Positions 10,101 through 18,880 of a DNA stretch of 64,000 nt are shown piece by piece. A program made the position numbers and the translations under genes. The number at the start of each line of letters is the position of its first letter. Within the stretch, counting starts at the first letter, position 1. The stretch spans positions 992,001 to 1,056,000 of the forward strand of contig CAWECP010000012.1 in assembly GCA_963807675.1 (NCBI GenBank), written 5' to 3'. The DNA is from Bog-473 sp963807675 (GTDB lineage Bacteria; Actinomycetota; Acidimicrobiia; Acidimicrobiales; RAAP-2). The notes under the pieces were generated by a model that was given only the letters and a program-made list of their open reading frames with translations, did no database searches and was not told the DNA's origin.

Positions 10101-10287
10101 CGCGGGCCCACACATGGTGCAGGCCGGGCATGCCGTTGGCCGTGGGGGGCCCTTCGTAGAAGACCCAGGGCGGAGCCCCCTTGCGCTGCTCGATGGACCG
10201 TTCGAAGACGCGGTGCCCCGACCAGCGGGCCAATTCGGCCTGCTCGAGTGCGACGAAGTCGATGTCGGGGGGGATGGGTGTGAACAC
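7113..10287 (-). CDS. ileS: Isoleucyl-tRNA synthetase (one reading-frame break)
   Basis: Charges tRNA-Ile. The class I signatures are present: GPPTANGMPGLHHVWAR is the HIGH region and GRKMSKSIGNIIDP the KMSKS loop, with the CP1 editing domain between (WTTTPWTLLSN) and an anticodon-binding domain. GTG at 10287 (VFTPIPPDIDF) matches usual IleS starts. The frame breaks at 8754-8755, where one G of a GG pair must be dropped to restore LDCASEGDDGD; the reconstructed protein is then exactly 1,057 residues, normal for the eukaryote-like IleS type. Since this gene is essential, the break is almost certainly an error in the sequence. Confidence 0.95.
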
Positions 10288-10349
10288 GGCGGCGGGATGG
10301 TCGGGACCGGGGAACGGCGTTCTCCGGTACGTCGGAAAGGATAGAGGGT

Positions 10350-10850
10350 GTGCATCAAGCCACTTCCCCGTTACCAGCAGGCGTCGCGGTGTGCCGGGAG
10401 CCGGCGGGCCAGGACGGCCCGCGCTGGGTGGTCGCACAGGCCGAGGCGGAGCTCGTCGTGCGCTATGGCGGCCTGACCGCCAACGAGCTGGGGCTCACAG
10501 GCAGCACGTTCGACTCGCCGTCGGGCGCCTTCCTCGTCGCCCGCGTCGCCGGCCGCCCCGAGCCGATTGGCGGGGTCGGCGTGCGTGGCGTCCGCGTCGG
10601 GACCGCGGAGGTCCGGCGGCTCTGGGTCGACCCGGCATGGCGCGGCCGAGGCGTCGCCCGGGCGCTGATGGCCGCCCTCGAGGACGCGGCCCGCGCCCTC
10701 GGCTTCAGCGAGCTCGAGCTCGGGACCGGCGATCGCCAACCCGAGGCCGTCGCCCTCTACTCCTCCACCGGATGGAGACGACCGACCGTCGACGCGGGGG
10801 GCCGCCCGGTCCCGGTCCGCATCATCCGCTTCACGAAGTCCCTAGCCTGA
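10350..10850 (+). CDS. GNAT-family N-acetyltransferase
   Basis: 166 residues with the acetyl-CoA binding signature RRLWVDPAWRGRGVARALM (about 90-108; the RGRGVA loop contacts the pyrophosphate) and the C-terminal ALYSSTGW motif. The acceptor substrate cannot be predicted. It is divergent from ileS (62 bp between the starts) and 7 bp upstream of the MTHFR-like gene, with which it may be co-transcribed. Confidence 0.85.
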   Translation: MHQATSPLPAGVAVCREPAGQDGPRWVVAQAEAELVVRYGGLTANELGLTGSTFDSPSGAFLVARVAGRPEPIGGVGVRGVRVGTAEVRRLWVDPAWRGRGVARALMAALEDAARALGFSELELGTGDRQPEAVALYSSTGWRRPTVDAGGRPVPVRIIRFTKSLA

Positions 10851-10857
10851 TCCGACC

Positions 10858-11626
10858 ATGAGCCCCTCGTCCTTCGAGCTCATCTGCGAGATAGAGCCCG
10901 CCACCACGCCCGACCTCAAGCGGGTGCGCCACCAGATCGGCGTCCTCAGCCTGGTGTCCACCACCTTCCTGATCCCCGACAACCACATCGGCCGGGCCAC
11001 CGTCTCGAGCGTGGCGGTGGCCCACGAGGTGGAGGCCATGGGCGGCCGCTCCATCGCCTGCCTCAACGCGCCGCGACCGCAACCTGCTCGGGTTCCGGCG
11101 TGACATGCTCACCGCCGCCGCCTACGGCGTCGACCAGTTCCTCTGCGTCTACGGGGACGAGCCGCTCGCGGGCTCGCGCACCAGCGAGCTGACCGTGCGC
11201 ACCATGATCAGCGAGGGACGTGCCTACACCACCGACCTGACCCCCGGAACCGGCATGCGCTTCGGCGCCGTCACCGGGCTCGGGCCATTGCCCCGGTGGA
11301 AGCGGGAGGCCGACTTCCTGTTCGTGCAGATCGGCTTCGATCTCGACGCCTTCCTGGCCTGGCGCGATGAGGTCGACGTCTCCTGTCCCGTCTACGCGGG
11401 CGTGCTCGTCGTCCCGAGTGTGACCATGGCCCGGGGACTGTCCATCCCCGGCCTCACCGTCCCCCCTGGCCTGCTGGAACGGCTCGAGGGCGACCGCAAC
11501 GCCGGCGTCGACGCGGCCTGCGAGCTCGTCGCCGGCCTGCGCGACTCGGGCGCCTTCGACGGCGTCCACCTCATCCCGACGGCGCGGTATCGCGAGGTGG
11601 CGGCCCGGCTCGAACGGGTGCTCTGA
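10858..11626 (+). CDS. Methylenetetrahydrofolate reductase-family protein (one frame break)
   Basis: The two halves read as one 255-residue protein once a C is removed at 11071-11072 (restoring LNARDRNLLGFRRDML). The reconstructed barrel has FELICEIEPATTPDL at the N-terminus (catalytic Glu region), VDQFLCVYGDEPL and FLFVQIGFDLDAFLAW, all characteristic of MTHFR. It would reduce methylene- to methyl-tetrahydrofolate, or act on a related folate, using a flavin. It is shorter than the roughly 290-residue MetF. ATG at 10858 follows the GNAT stop by 7 bp. Confidence 0.75.
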
Positions 11627-11673
11627 CCGGCACGCCAGCCCCCGGAATCGCTCCCTCGGTCAGTCCTAGTCGC

Positions 11674-12411
11674 TCAGGTACCAGCGTCGGCGTAGCCGAA
11701 GTGCCGTGCCGCCACCGCGTCGACCGCCGCGTCGTCGACCTGCAGCAGCGAGTCGACGACCAGGTCGGCCAGGCCGAAGGCCGGTCTCCCGGCTTCGCCC
11801 GCCTCGGGCACGGCGATGCAGGCCATGGACCCTGCCTTGGCCGCCACCACCCCCGCCGGCGCGTCCTCCCACACCAGGCACCGCTTCGGCACCACGCCCA
11901 ACCTCGTCGCCGCCGAAATGAAGACGGCGGGATGCGGCTTGCCGTACGCCTCCTCCTCCGCCGAGTGCACCAGCGCGAACCGACCCCGCAGAGCGAAGTG
12001 ACCCAACGCAGCGTCGATCAGCCGGTACTCCGACGACGACGCCACCGCCAGCGGCCACCCCCGCCCGGCGCACAGGTCGAGGGCGTGCTCGGCCCCGGGC
12101 TTGAGCCGACCCTTGGCGTACACCAGCTCAATGACCCGGTCGACCACCGACACCGCCACCTCGTCCGGCGCCGGCCCCGTCCACGGGTGCAGCCCGTACC
12201 AGTGCCGGGTCACCTCGTGGACGAACATGCCCTTCGTCGTGCGGCAACCGTCGGTGTTCAAGGGCACGCCGAGCCCGCCGAGAATCTCGATCTCGGCCTC
12301 GTGCCACAACACTTCGGAGTCGATCAGCAACCCGTCCATGTCGAAAATGGACGCGCCGAACTCCGACGCCGAGCCCAACCCTGGCCCTGGCCCCGACCAG
12401 GAGCCCGCCAT
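11674..12411 (-). CDS. HAD-superfamily phosphatase, beta-phosphoglucomutase-like
   Basis: 245 residues. Motif I FDMDGLLIDSE (Asp nucleophile), a helical cap, motif II LAVASSSEYRLI, the Lys motif YGKPHPAVF and motif IV VWEDAPAGVVAAKAGSM are all in order. This is the subgroup of hexitol or 2-deoxyglucose-6-phosphate phosphatases (YniC-like). ATG at 12411 is 17 bp after the stop of the upstream glutathione peroxidase gene, so the two are probably co-transcribed. Substrate unknown. Confidence 0.85.
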   Translation of the reverse strand: MAGSWSGPGPGLGSASEFGASIFDMDGLLIDSEVLWHEAEIEILGGLGVPLNTDGCRTTKGMFVHEVTRHWYGLHPWTGPAPDEVAVSVVDRVIELVYAKGRLKPGAEHALDLCAGRGWPLAVASSSEYRLIDAALGHFALRGRFALVHSAEEEAYGKPHPAVFISAATRLGVVPKRCLVWEDAPAGVVAAKAGSMACIAVPEAGEAGRPAFGLADLVVDSLLQVDDAAVDAVAARHFGYADAGT

Positions 12412-12428
12412 CGCGGGGGAAGCGCCGC

Positions 12429-12917
12429 TCAAGCGGCCAGCTGCGCCTCGATGTCGCCCACGATCGTCGGGTCCTCCGGCTCGACTTGCGGCCGGTAGCG
12501 GGCCACGATCTCGCCGGTCGGTGCCACGAGGAACTTCTCGAAGTTCCACTTGATGTCGCCCGCCTCGCCGTCGGCGTCGGCCTTCGCCGTCAGCTCGGAG
12601 TAGATCGGGTGCCGGTCGTCGCCGTTGACGTCGATCTTCTCCATGAGGGGGAAGGTCACGCCGTAGGTGGTCGAGCAGAACTGCTCGATCTCCTCCGCCG
12701 TCCCCGGCTCCTGACCCATGAATTGGTTGCACGGGAATCCGACGACGCTGAAACCACGATCGCCGTACTCCTTCTGTAAACGCTCGAGCCCCTCGTACTG
12801 CGGCGTCAGCCCGCACTTGGAGGCGACGTTGACCAGCAGCAGCGTCTTGCCCTTGTACTGGCCGAGCGACGTGTCGTCGCCCTGGAGCGTGTGGATGGGG
12901 ATGTCGTAAAGAGCCAT
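12429..12917 (-). CDS. Glutathione peroxidase-family thiol peroxidase
   Basis: 162 residues, the usual bacterial Gpx length. The peroxidatic motif is NVASKCGLTPQYEGL, with Cys in place of selenocysteine; VVGFPCNQFMGQEPG carries the Gln and a second Cys; KWNFEKFLV supplies the catalytic Trp/Asn. Such Cys-type enzymes usually use thioredoxin to reduce hydroperoxides. Start ATG at 12917. Heads a two-gene unit with the HAD phosphatase. Confidence 0.93.
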   Translation of the reverse strand: MALYDIPIHTLQGDDTSLGQYKGKTLLLVNVASKCGLTPQYEGLERLQKEYGDRGFSVVGFPCNQFMGQEPGTAEEIEQFCSTTYGVTFPLMEKIDVNGDDRHPIYSELTAKADADGEAGDIKWNFEKFLVAPTGEIVARYRPQVEPEDPTIVGDIEAQLAA

Positions 12918-12973
12918 GACCGGACCCTACCGGCCCCGCCCGCCGCCCGCTCCGGGCCGCCTAACGTGTCGGC

Positions 12974-13921
12974 GTGCACGCCGTCGTGATCCGGGACGGC
13001 CGGCTCCACTGGGAGGAGCGCGCCGACCCCGTCCCGGGCGACACCGAGCTGCTCGTCTCGGTGAAGGCCGCCGGGCTGAACTCGGCGGACCTGGTGCAGC
13101 GGGCCGGTTTCTACCCCGCCCCACCAGGCTGGCCGGCGGACATCCCCGGCATGGAGCTGGCGGGCGAGGTCGTGTCGGTCGGCCGCTCGGTCACCCTCTT
13201 CTCGCCCGGCGACCGGGTCATGGCCGTGGTGGGCGGAGGCGCCCAGGCCACTCTGGCCTTCGTCGACGAGGCCCATGCCCTGGCCGTCCCCGACTCCCTG
13301 CCCTGGGCCGAGGCCGGGGGGTTCCCCGAGGCCTTCTCCACCGCCTACGACGCCCTCTTCAGCCAGGCCGGCCTGAAGATGGGCGAGCGCGTCCTGGTGA
13401 GCGGCGCCGCGGGTGGGGTAGGTACAGCAGGGGTGCAGCTGGCCGCCGAGGCGGGCGCGATCGTCACCGCCACCGTGCGCAACCCCGACCACCGAGACGC
13501 CGTAGGGGCCCTGGGCGCTCACGCCGTCATCGCCCCGGGCGACGAGGGCGACGTTGGTCCCTACGACGTCGTGCTCGAGCTGGTGGGCCAGGCGAGTCTG
13601 ACCAACGTGCTGCCGCACCTGGCCACGTGGTCCCGCGTGGTCGTCATCGGCGTCGGCTCGGGCGGCCGCATGGAGATCGACCTGATGCAGCTCATGACCA
13701 AGCGCGCCCGCATCGGCGGCTCCACCCTGCGCGCCCGCAGCCGGCGCGAGAAGGCCGACGTGGTGGCGGCCGTGACGGCCCACGTGCTGCCCGCCCTCGC
13801 CGCCGGCCGCCTCACCGTCCCGGTGAGTGACACCTATCCGCTGTCGGAGGCCGAGGATGCCTACGAGCGCTTCGCGGCCGGCGGCAAGTTGGGCAAGGTC
13901 GTGCTGGTCGCAGCCACCTGA
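12974..13921 (+). CDS. NADPH:quinone oxidoreductase, zeta-crystallin type
   Basis: 315 residues of the zinc-free medium-chain dehydrogenase family. AAGLNSADLVQRAGFYP near residue 40 is the QOR signature; the Rossmann motif is VLVSGAAGGVGTAGVQLA near 140. No structural zinc Cys cluster is present. It likely reduces quinones or enones with NADPH. GTG at 12974 starts MHAVVIRDG. The stop lies 7 bp before the GTG start of the next HAD gene, suggesting co-transcription. Confidence 0.88.
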   Translation: MHAVVIRDGRLHWEERADPVPGDTELLVSVKAAGLNSADLVQRAGFYPAPPGWPADIPGMELAGEVVSVGRSVTLFSPGDRVMAVVGGGAQATLAFVDEAHALAVPDSLPWAEAGGFPEAFSTAYDALFSQAGLKMGERVLVSGAAGGVGTAGVQLAAEAGAIVTATVRNPDHRDAVGALGAHAVIAPGDEGDVGPYDVVLELVGQASLTNVLPHLATWSRVVVIGVGSGGRMEIDLMQLMTKRARIGGSTLRARSRREKADVVAAVTAHVLPALAAGRLTVPVSDTYPLSEAEDAYERFAAGGKLGKVVLVAAT

Positions 13922-13928
13922 TGCGCGT

Positions 13929-14669
13929 GTGATCGAGGCCGTCCTCTTCGACGGGGACCAGACGCTGTGGGACTTCCAGCGGGTGATGCACGATGCGTTG
14001 GTCGTCGTCCTCGACGAGCTCCGCACCGCCCATCCGGGCCCGTTCACCGACGCGCTGTCCGTGGCCGAGCTCCAAAATGACCGCCAGGCCGTGGCCGAGG
14101 AGCTGGTCGGGATCGAGTTCAACCTCGCCCGGCTCCGCGTGCTCGGCTTCACCCGCACTCTCGAGCGCCTGCGCCGGGCCGAGGGGGGTGGCGACGAGGC
14201 GGCGGACGCCGAACTGGCCCAGAAGCTCACCAAGACGTACTTCGATCACCGAGACCGGGACCCGGCGCTGTTCCCCGACGTCATCCCGTGCCTCGACGCG
14301 CTGCAACCTCGCTACCGGCTCGGGCTGCTGTCCAACGGGAGCCGGCTGCCCGACAAGATCGGCCTGGGGGGCTACTTCGACTCGGTGGTCTTCGCCCAGG
14401 ACCATCGCGTGGTCAAGCCCGACAAGGGCATCTTCGAGGTCTCCGAGCGCGAGCTGGGCGTCGGTCCGGCGGCGTGTGTCCTCGTCGGCGACCATCCGCT
14501 CAACGACGTCGTAGGGGCGAAGCGGGCCGGTTGGACCGCCGTGTGGCTCGACCGCGACGGCGAGGGTGTGGGGACGTTCGAGAAGCTGCCCGACGGTGAC
14601 GAGCGGCCAGATGCCGTCGTCACCACACTCGACGATCTCCCGCGTGCACTCGACGCGTTGGGCGGCTGA
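13929..14669 (+). CDS. HAD-family hydrolase
   Basis: 246 residues. Motif I reads LFDGDQTLW (the usual DxD with a Gly between), motif II LGLLSNGSR, the Lys motif VVKPDKGIFEV and motif IV LVGDHPLNDVVGAKRAGW. The GTG start (MIEAVLFDG) at 13929 is chosen because motif I follows directly and it is 7 bp after the upstream stop. Resembles YjjG/haloacid dehalogenase-like phosphatases; substrate unknown. Confidence 0.82.
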   Translation: MIEAVLFDGDQTLWDFQRVMHDALVVVLDELRTAHPGPFTDALSVAELQNDRQAVAEELVGIEFNLARLRVLGFTRTLERLRRAEGGGDEAADAELAQKLTKTYFDHRDRDPALFPDVIPCLDALQPRYRLGLLSNGSRLPDKIGLGGYFDSVVFAQDHRVVKPDKGIFEVSERELGVGPAACVLVGDHPLNDVVGAKRAGWTAVWLDRDGEGVGTFEKLPDGDERPDAVVTTLDDLPRALDALGG

Positions 14670-14716
14670 GGGCCCGAGAACTGGGAACTGGTCCGTTGGC
14701 CCGACGGTCCCGGTCC

Positions 14717-15862
14717 TCAGCGGGTCAAAATCACGACGCCGGCGTTGGCACCACGCCCGACCGTGTGCGAGAGGGCCGTGCGGGCACCCTCGACCTGCCG
14801 GGGACCGCACTCGCCGCGCAGCTGGTGGACGAGCTCGACCACCTGGCCCAGGGCAGAGGCGCCCAGGGGCTCACCCTTGGAGAGCAGGCCGCCGCTCGGG
14901 TTGACCGGCAGGCGCCCGCCGAGCTCGGTGGCGCCGGAGTCGAGCAGAGCGGCCGAGCCGCCGGGCTCGCACAGGCCGAGCTCCTCGCACGAGAGGAGCT
15001 CGCGTGCGGCGTCGGTGTCCTGGCACTCCACGACGTCGAGGTCGTCGGGACCGACGCCCGCCTCGTCGTACGCGGCCGTGGCGGCCAACGTGGTGGGGGC
15101 GGGCACGGTGTCGTCGGTCAGCCCGGACAAGGGGGTCGACTCGCTGAGCACCGAACCCGGTACGTGCGAGCGGAGCACGGCCGCGGCGAGCGTGACCGAG
15201 GCGGCGCGTGAGGTCGGAGCTAGGTCGTCACGGCGGAGCACCAGTGCGGCGGCGCCTTCGTTGGGCGAGCACAGCATGAAGAGGTGCAGGGGCTCGCAGA
15301 CGACCCGCGAGGCCAGCACCTCCTCGACCGACGTCTCCTTCTGGAACATGGCGTCGGGGTTGGCCGTGCCGTGGCGGCGGTTCTTCACGACGACCCGGGC
15401 CAGGTGGTCCTTGGTCACGCCCGAGGTGAGGCAGAGCCGCTGGGCGCGCAGGGCGAAGAAGGACGGGGTGGCGGCCAGCCCCGCCTCTTCCTGCCAGGGG
15501 TCGAAGAAGGAGGAGCGGATGATGCCCTTGGGCATCTTCTCGGTCCCGAAGACGAGCACGGTGTCGTACTGCCCGGCCCGGATGGCGGCGGCCGCCAACA
15601 TGAGCGCGGCGCCCCCGCTGGCGCAGCCCGCCTCCACATCGACGATCGGCATGCCCGTCATACCGAGGCGGCTGAGCACCTTGTGCCCCGTGGCCACCCC
15701 GCCGTAGGCCGTGCCGCAGAAGGCGGCCTGGAAGCCACCCTTGCCCACGCCGGCCTCCGCCAGGGCGGCCCGGACCGCGGCGGCGCCCATGTCCGTGGTC
15801 GAGACGCCGTCGAAGCGCCCGAAGGGGTGCATCCCGACGCCGACGACCGCGACGCCGCTCAC
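14717..15862 (-). CDS. Thiolase-like lipid-transfer protein (Ltp2-type)
   Basis: 381 residues. The nucleophile-region motif DVEAGCASGGAAL is intact, but the usual C-terminal GHP motif is GEPLGASAL. That substitution is characteristic of the Ltp2-type branch, whose studied members cleave beta-hydroxyacyl-CoA by retro-aldol reaction in steroid side-chain degradation together with a DUF35 partner. The GTG start overlaps the stop of the DUF35 gene by 4 bp, matching that pairing. The actual substrate here is unknown. Confidence 0.85.
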   Translation of the reverse strand: MSGVAVVGVGMHPFGRFDGVSTTDMGAAAVRAALAEAGVGKGGFQAAFCGTAYGGVATGHKVLSRLGMTGMPIVDVEAGCASGGAALMLAAAAIRAGQYDTVLVFGTEKMPKGIIRSSFFDPWQEEAGLAATPSFFALRAQRLCLTSGVTKDHLARVVVKNRRHGTANPDAMFQKETSVEEVLASRVVCEPLHLFMLCSPNEGAAALVLRRDDLAPTSRAASVTLAAAVLRSHVPGSVLSESTPLSGLTDDTVPAPTTLAATAAYDEAGVGPDDLDVVECQDTDAARELLSCEELGLCEPGGSAALLDSGATELGGRLPVNPSGGLLSKGEPLGASALGQVVELVHQLRGECGPRQVEGARTALSHTVGRGANAGVVILTR

Positions 15863-16278
15863 GAGCCGGCTCGGGATGCGGTCGTTGGGGCGAAGGCGTA
15901 GGTGACGATGTCGTTCCCGTCGGCGCCCTGGTGCAGCGGCACCACGCGCAGCTCCATCGTCTGGCCGCAGGAGAGGGCGGTCGGGTCGCTCTCGGTCAGG
16001 CGGGCGATGACGCGCACACCCTCGGGCAGCTCGACCACGCCCACGCCGTAGGGGACGTCGCCCGCGTAGCCGGGAGGCGGGGCGGTCACCGCGGTCCAGG
16101 CCCACAGCGAGCCGGCGCGCGAGAGCTCCACCGCCTCGGGGCCCTCGGTGGCGCAGTAGGTACAGGTGTCGGTGCGCGGGAACAGGGTGGACCCGCAGTG
16201 CGGGCAGTGGCTGCCCAGCAGGGCCGGCGGATGAGCATCGGTGAAGAGGCCGGTGCGGACCATGATGCGCTCCCCCAT
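15859..16278 (-). CDS. Zn-ribbon OB-fold (DUF35) acyl-CoA-associated protein
   Basis: 139 residues. The rubredoxin-like zinc ribbon is CPHC (about 25-28) and CTYC (about 38-41); an OB-fold follows (AVTAPPPGYAGDVPYGVGVVELPEG). DUF35 proteins bridge CoA substrates to thiolase or aldolase partners; in cholesterol catabolism the equivalent domain of ChsH2 binds Ltp2. It is translationally coupled to the Ltp2-like gene downstream by a 4-bp overlap. Confidence 0.9.
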   Translation of the reverse strand: MGERIMVRTGLFTDAHPPALLGSHCPHCGSTLFPRTDTCTYCATEGPEAVELSRAGSLWAWTAVTAPPPGYAGDVPYGVGVVELPEGVRVIARLTESDPTALSCGQTMELRVVPLHQGADGNDIVTYAFAPTTASRAGS

Positions 16279-16285
16279 TTCGCGG

Positions 16286-16717
16286 TCAGTCCCCCAGCTC
16301 GATCAGCTCGAGCTTGTCGAACTCCCAGAAGGCGCGCAGGGAGGCGATCTTGCCGGCGCCGTCGCTGCGGTAGACGTAGACGCCGTGGACGACGGCTTGG
16401 TGCCCGCCGCCGGCCAGGGTGGTGCGGATGATGCCGACGTCGGCCACCTCGTCTCCGCACATGTACGACTCGAACATCTCGAACTCGACGGCCTCGCTGG
16501 TGGCGATCACGTTGTCGTAGAAGGCGGCGATGGCGGCGCGCCCGTGGTGACCCGTGCCCTCCGGGTCGAAAGGCGACGGTCCGACCGGGTCCTGCACGAC
16601 CGCGTCGTCGGCGAACAGGGCGAGCCAGCCGTCGCGATCACCGGCTGACACGGCGGCTCGGGAGCGGATGCCGAGCTCACGGACGTCGGGCACATCTTCT
16701 GGCATGGCGTCCTCCAT
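16286..16717 (-). CDS. NTF2-like / SnoaL-fold protein
   Basis: 143 residues. The cone-shaped fold is recognisable from the N-terminal helix with RAAVSAGDRDGWLALFADD, then VVQDPVGPSPF, and the C-terminal strand GVYVYRSDGAGKIASLRAFW. Members include epoxide hydrolases, ketosteroid isomerases and non-catalytic carriers. The gene lies 7 bp upstream of the DUF35/thiolase pair in the same direction, suggesting a role with the same acyl-CoA substrate. Confidence 0.75.
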   Translation of the reverse strand: MEDAMPEDVPDVRELGIRSRAAVSAGDRDGWLALFADDAVVQDPVGPSPFDPEGTGHHGRAAIAAFYDNVIATSEAVEFEMFESYMCGDEVADVGIIRTTLAGGGHQAVVHGVYVYRSDGAGKIASLRAFWEFDKLELIELGD

Positions 16718-16755
16718 TGTGCCGGTTCCGCGGGTCTTGAAGGTCAGGCGGGAGT

Positions 16756-17631
16756 TCAGCGGACCTTGGCGATGACGTCGTCGGCGAAGCGGCGGAGGCT
16801 GTCGACCTTGGTCTGGAGCGGCTCGCTGTCCTGCTCGGTGCCGTACGGCCAGCGGAAGCCGACGATGACGTCGGTCACACCGAGCTCCTCGAGGCGCTTC
16901 ACGCCGTCGGGGCTGTACGCGTCGGCGGAGATGACGTGGATCTCGAAGGGCTTCGACTCGGTGCCGTGCTCCCGGCGCAGGGCGGCGAGGCGCTCGAGGA
17001 GCCCGGGGAGCAGCGCGGGGTCGCCGCCGCCGTGCAGCCACCCGTCACCGTCGACGGCGGCCCGCCGGAGGGCAGCCTCGTGGTGGCCGCCGATCAGGAT
17101 GGGGACAGGAAGACTCGGCGTCGGACAGATCTTCATGGACGGGAGGTCGAACACCTCCCCGTGGAATTCGAAGAAGCCGCCGGCCATGAGCCCGCGCATG
17201 ATGGCGATCTCCTCGTCCATGCGGGTGCCCCGGCGCTCCCAGGGGACGCCGCAGATGGCGTAGTCCTCGGGCCACGGGCTGGTGCCCACGCCGAGCAGGA
17301 GGCGGTTGTCGGTCAGCACCGCGGTCGAGCTGACCTGCTTGGTGATGAGGACCGGTTGGCGGATGGGCAGCTTGATGACGAACGTCACGAAGCGGAGGCG
17401 CTCCGTGACGGCGCCCATGGCCGGGATGAGCGAGAACGGCTCCAGGAAGGGCTTGTCCTCGAGGAACTCGCGGCTGCCGTCGGGGTTGAACGGGTACGTG
17501 GTGTCGGAGACCTCGGGATAGCAGATGGAGTCGGGGACGACCATGGAGTCGTATCCAGCGGACTCGGCCGCCTGGGCGAGCGGCAGGTAGAAGGAGGGGT
17601 CCGTCATCGACTCGGCATACGAGAAACGCAC
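16756..17631 (-). CDS. LLM-class flavin/F420-dependent oxidoreductase
   Basis: 291 residues of the luciferase-like TIM barrel. VRFSYAESMTDPSFYLPLAQ at the N-terminus, LLLGVGTSPWPEDYAICGVPWERRG in the middle and PVPILIGGHHEAALRRAA near residue 195 are family signatures. The actinobacterial setting suggests F420 rather than FMN as cofactor. GTG at 17631 is set by a GGAGGT Shine-Dalgarno 3 nt upstream; an ATG further upstream would add a Pro/Thr-rich tail encoded by a GT-rich repeat. It heads the unit running to the Ltp2-like gene. Confidence 0.85.
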   Translation of the reverse strand: MRFSYAESMTDPSFYLPLAQAAESAGYDSMVVPDSICYPEVSDTTYPFNPDGSREFLEDKPFLEPFSLIPAMGAVTERLRFVTFVIKLPIRQPVLITKQVSSTAVLTDNRLLLGVGTSPWPEDYAICGVPWERRGTRMDEEIAIMRGLMAGGFFEFHGEVFDLPSMKICPTPSLPVPILIGGHHEAALRRAAVDGDGWLHGGGDPALLPGLLERLAALRREHGTESKPFEIHVISADAYSPDGVKRLEELGVTDVIVGFRWPYGTEQDSEPLQTKVDSLRRFADDVIAKVR

Positions 17632-17660
17632 GGCACCTCCGGTGGTGGCGGGTGGTTGTC

Positions 17661-17688
17661 GGTTGTGGGTTGTGGGTTGCGGCTGGGG
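17661..17688 (+). repeat. 7-bp GT-rich tandem repeat in a divergent intergenic region
   Basis: Four imperfect 7-bp units (ggttgtg, ggttgtg, ggttgcg, gctgggg). It lies in the 82 bp between the divergent starts of the LLM oxidoreductase and the FMN dehydrogenase. Several short G runs on one strand could favour slippage or a G-rich structure over the promoter. Confidence 0.6.
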
Positions 17689-17713
17689 CACGGACGCCGC
17701 CTACCATGCGGCC

Positions 17714-18880
17714 GTGCCCGCTCATCCTGCCAGCACCGGCACTTCGGGACACAACCCCGAGACCGACGGCCTGGAGCTGGCGGCGTCGGCGCCCCTGGTC
17801 ACCGACCTCAACCTGGAGGACTTGGAGCACGAGGCGCGGCGGGCCATCGGCGAGATGGCCTACGCCTACTACGCCGGCGGGGCCGACGACGAGCGCCTGC
17901 TGGAGGGCAACGTGGCGGCGTGGGCGCACTGGCAGCTACACCCGCGGGTGCTGGCCGGGATCGACGAGGTCTCCACGGCGACGACGCTCCTCGGGACCCC
18001 GGTCAGCTCGCCCGTCGCCGTGGCGCCGACGGCGATCCAGGGGCTGGCGCACCCCGAGGGGGAGGTGGCCACCGCGCGGGGAGCGGCCGCGGCGGGGGCG
18101 CTGCTGATCCTCTCCTCGCTCGCCACCTGCTCCCTGGAGGACGTGGCCGCGGCGGCGGAGGGCCCGCGGTGGATGCAGGTGTACATCTTGCGGGAGCGGG
18201 CGCGCACGGCCGAGCTGGTGAGCCGGGCGGCGGCGCACGGCTACCTTGCCCTGGTGCTGACCGTCGACGCGCCGGTATCGGGGTTGCGCCTGCGCGAATG
18301 GCGCCTGGGTGTGCACCTGCCAGACGACCTGGCTCTGCCCAACCTGGCGGGCGACAGCACTTCAAGCGCTCGGGAGGGAGGCTTCATGGCGGTGGTGACG
18401 CACGAGTTCGATCCGGCGCTGACGCCCGACGACATCGAGTGGCTGGCCGGGCTCAGCGCGCTGCCGGTGGTCGTGAAGGGTGTGCAGCGGGCGGACGACG
18501 CCGTGCGCTGTGTGGAGGCGGGGGCGGCGGCGGTTGTGGTGTCGAACCATGGGGCGCGACAGCTGGCCGACGCGCCCGCGACGGCGGACATCCTGCCCGA
18601 GGTCGTCGACGCGGTGGGCGGGCGGGCCGAGGTGTACGTGGACGGCGGCATCCGGCGCTCGCCCGACGTGGTCAAGGCGCTGGCTTTGGGGGCACGGGCG
18701 GCGCTGGTCGGCCGGCCGTCCCTGTGGGCGCTGGCCACAGGGGGCGCTGACGGCGTGGCGGGGCTGCTGGGCTGGTACGAGACGGAGTTGCGCCGCACCA
18801 TGGCGCTGTGCGGGGCGGCCCGTGTGGACGAGATCGACCGGGGGCTGGTGCGCCGGTCCCCGGGGTGGAGCCTGTCGTGA
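17714..18880 (+). CDS. FMN-dependent alpha-hydroxy-acid dehydrogenase/oxidase
   Basis: 388 residues. FMN-barrel signatures: YAYYAGGADDERLLEGN (about 45-61), SSPVAVAPTAIQGLAHPEGE, VVVSNHGARQLADAPA (His is the catalytic base), VYVDGGIRRSPDVVKALALG and AALVGRPSLWALA. Relatives are lactate oxidase/monooxygenase, glycolate oxidase and mandelate dehydrogenase; the substrate cannot be assigned. GTG at 17714 is chosen because an earlier frame would translate the upstream repeat. The stop overlaps the GTG of the acyl-CoA ligase by 4 bp. Confidence 0.88.
   Translation: MPAHPASTGTSGHNPETDGLELAASAPLVTDLNLEDLEHEARRAIGEMAYAYYAGGADDERLLEGNVAAWAHWQLHPRVLAGIDEVSTATTLLGTPVSSPVAVAPTAIQGLAHPEGEVATARGAAAAGALLILSSLATCSLEDVAAAAEGPRWMQVYILRERARTAELVSRAAAHGYLALVLTVDAPVSGLRLREWRLGVHLPDDLALPNLAGDSTSSAREGGFMAVVTHEFDPALTPDDIEWLAGLSALPVVVKGVQRADDAVRCVEAGAAAVVVSNHGARQLADAPATADILPEVVDAVGGRAEVYVDGGIRRSPDVVKALALGARAALVGRPSLWALATGGADGVAGLLGWYETELRRTMALCGAARVDEIDRGLVRRSPGWSLS

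Noticed and set aside
8866..10344. A long plus-strand frame opposite ileS
   Set aside because: Antisense to conserved IleS motifs and without recognisable domains.
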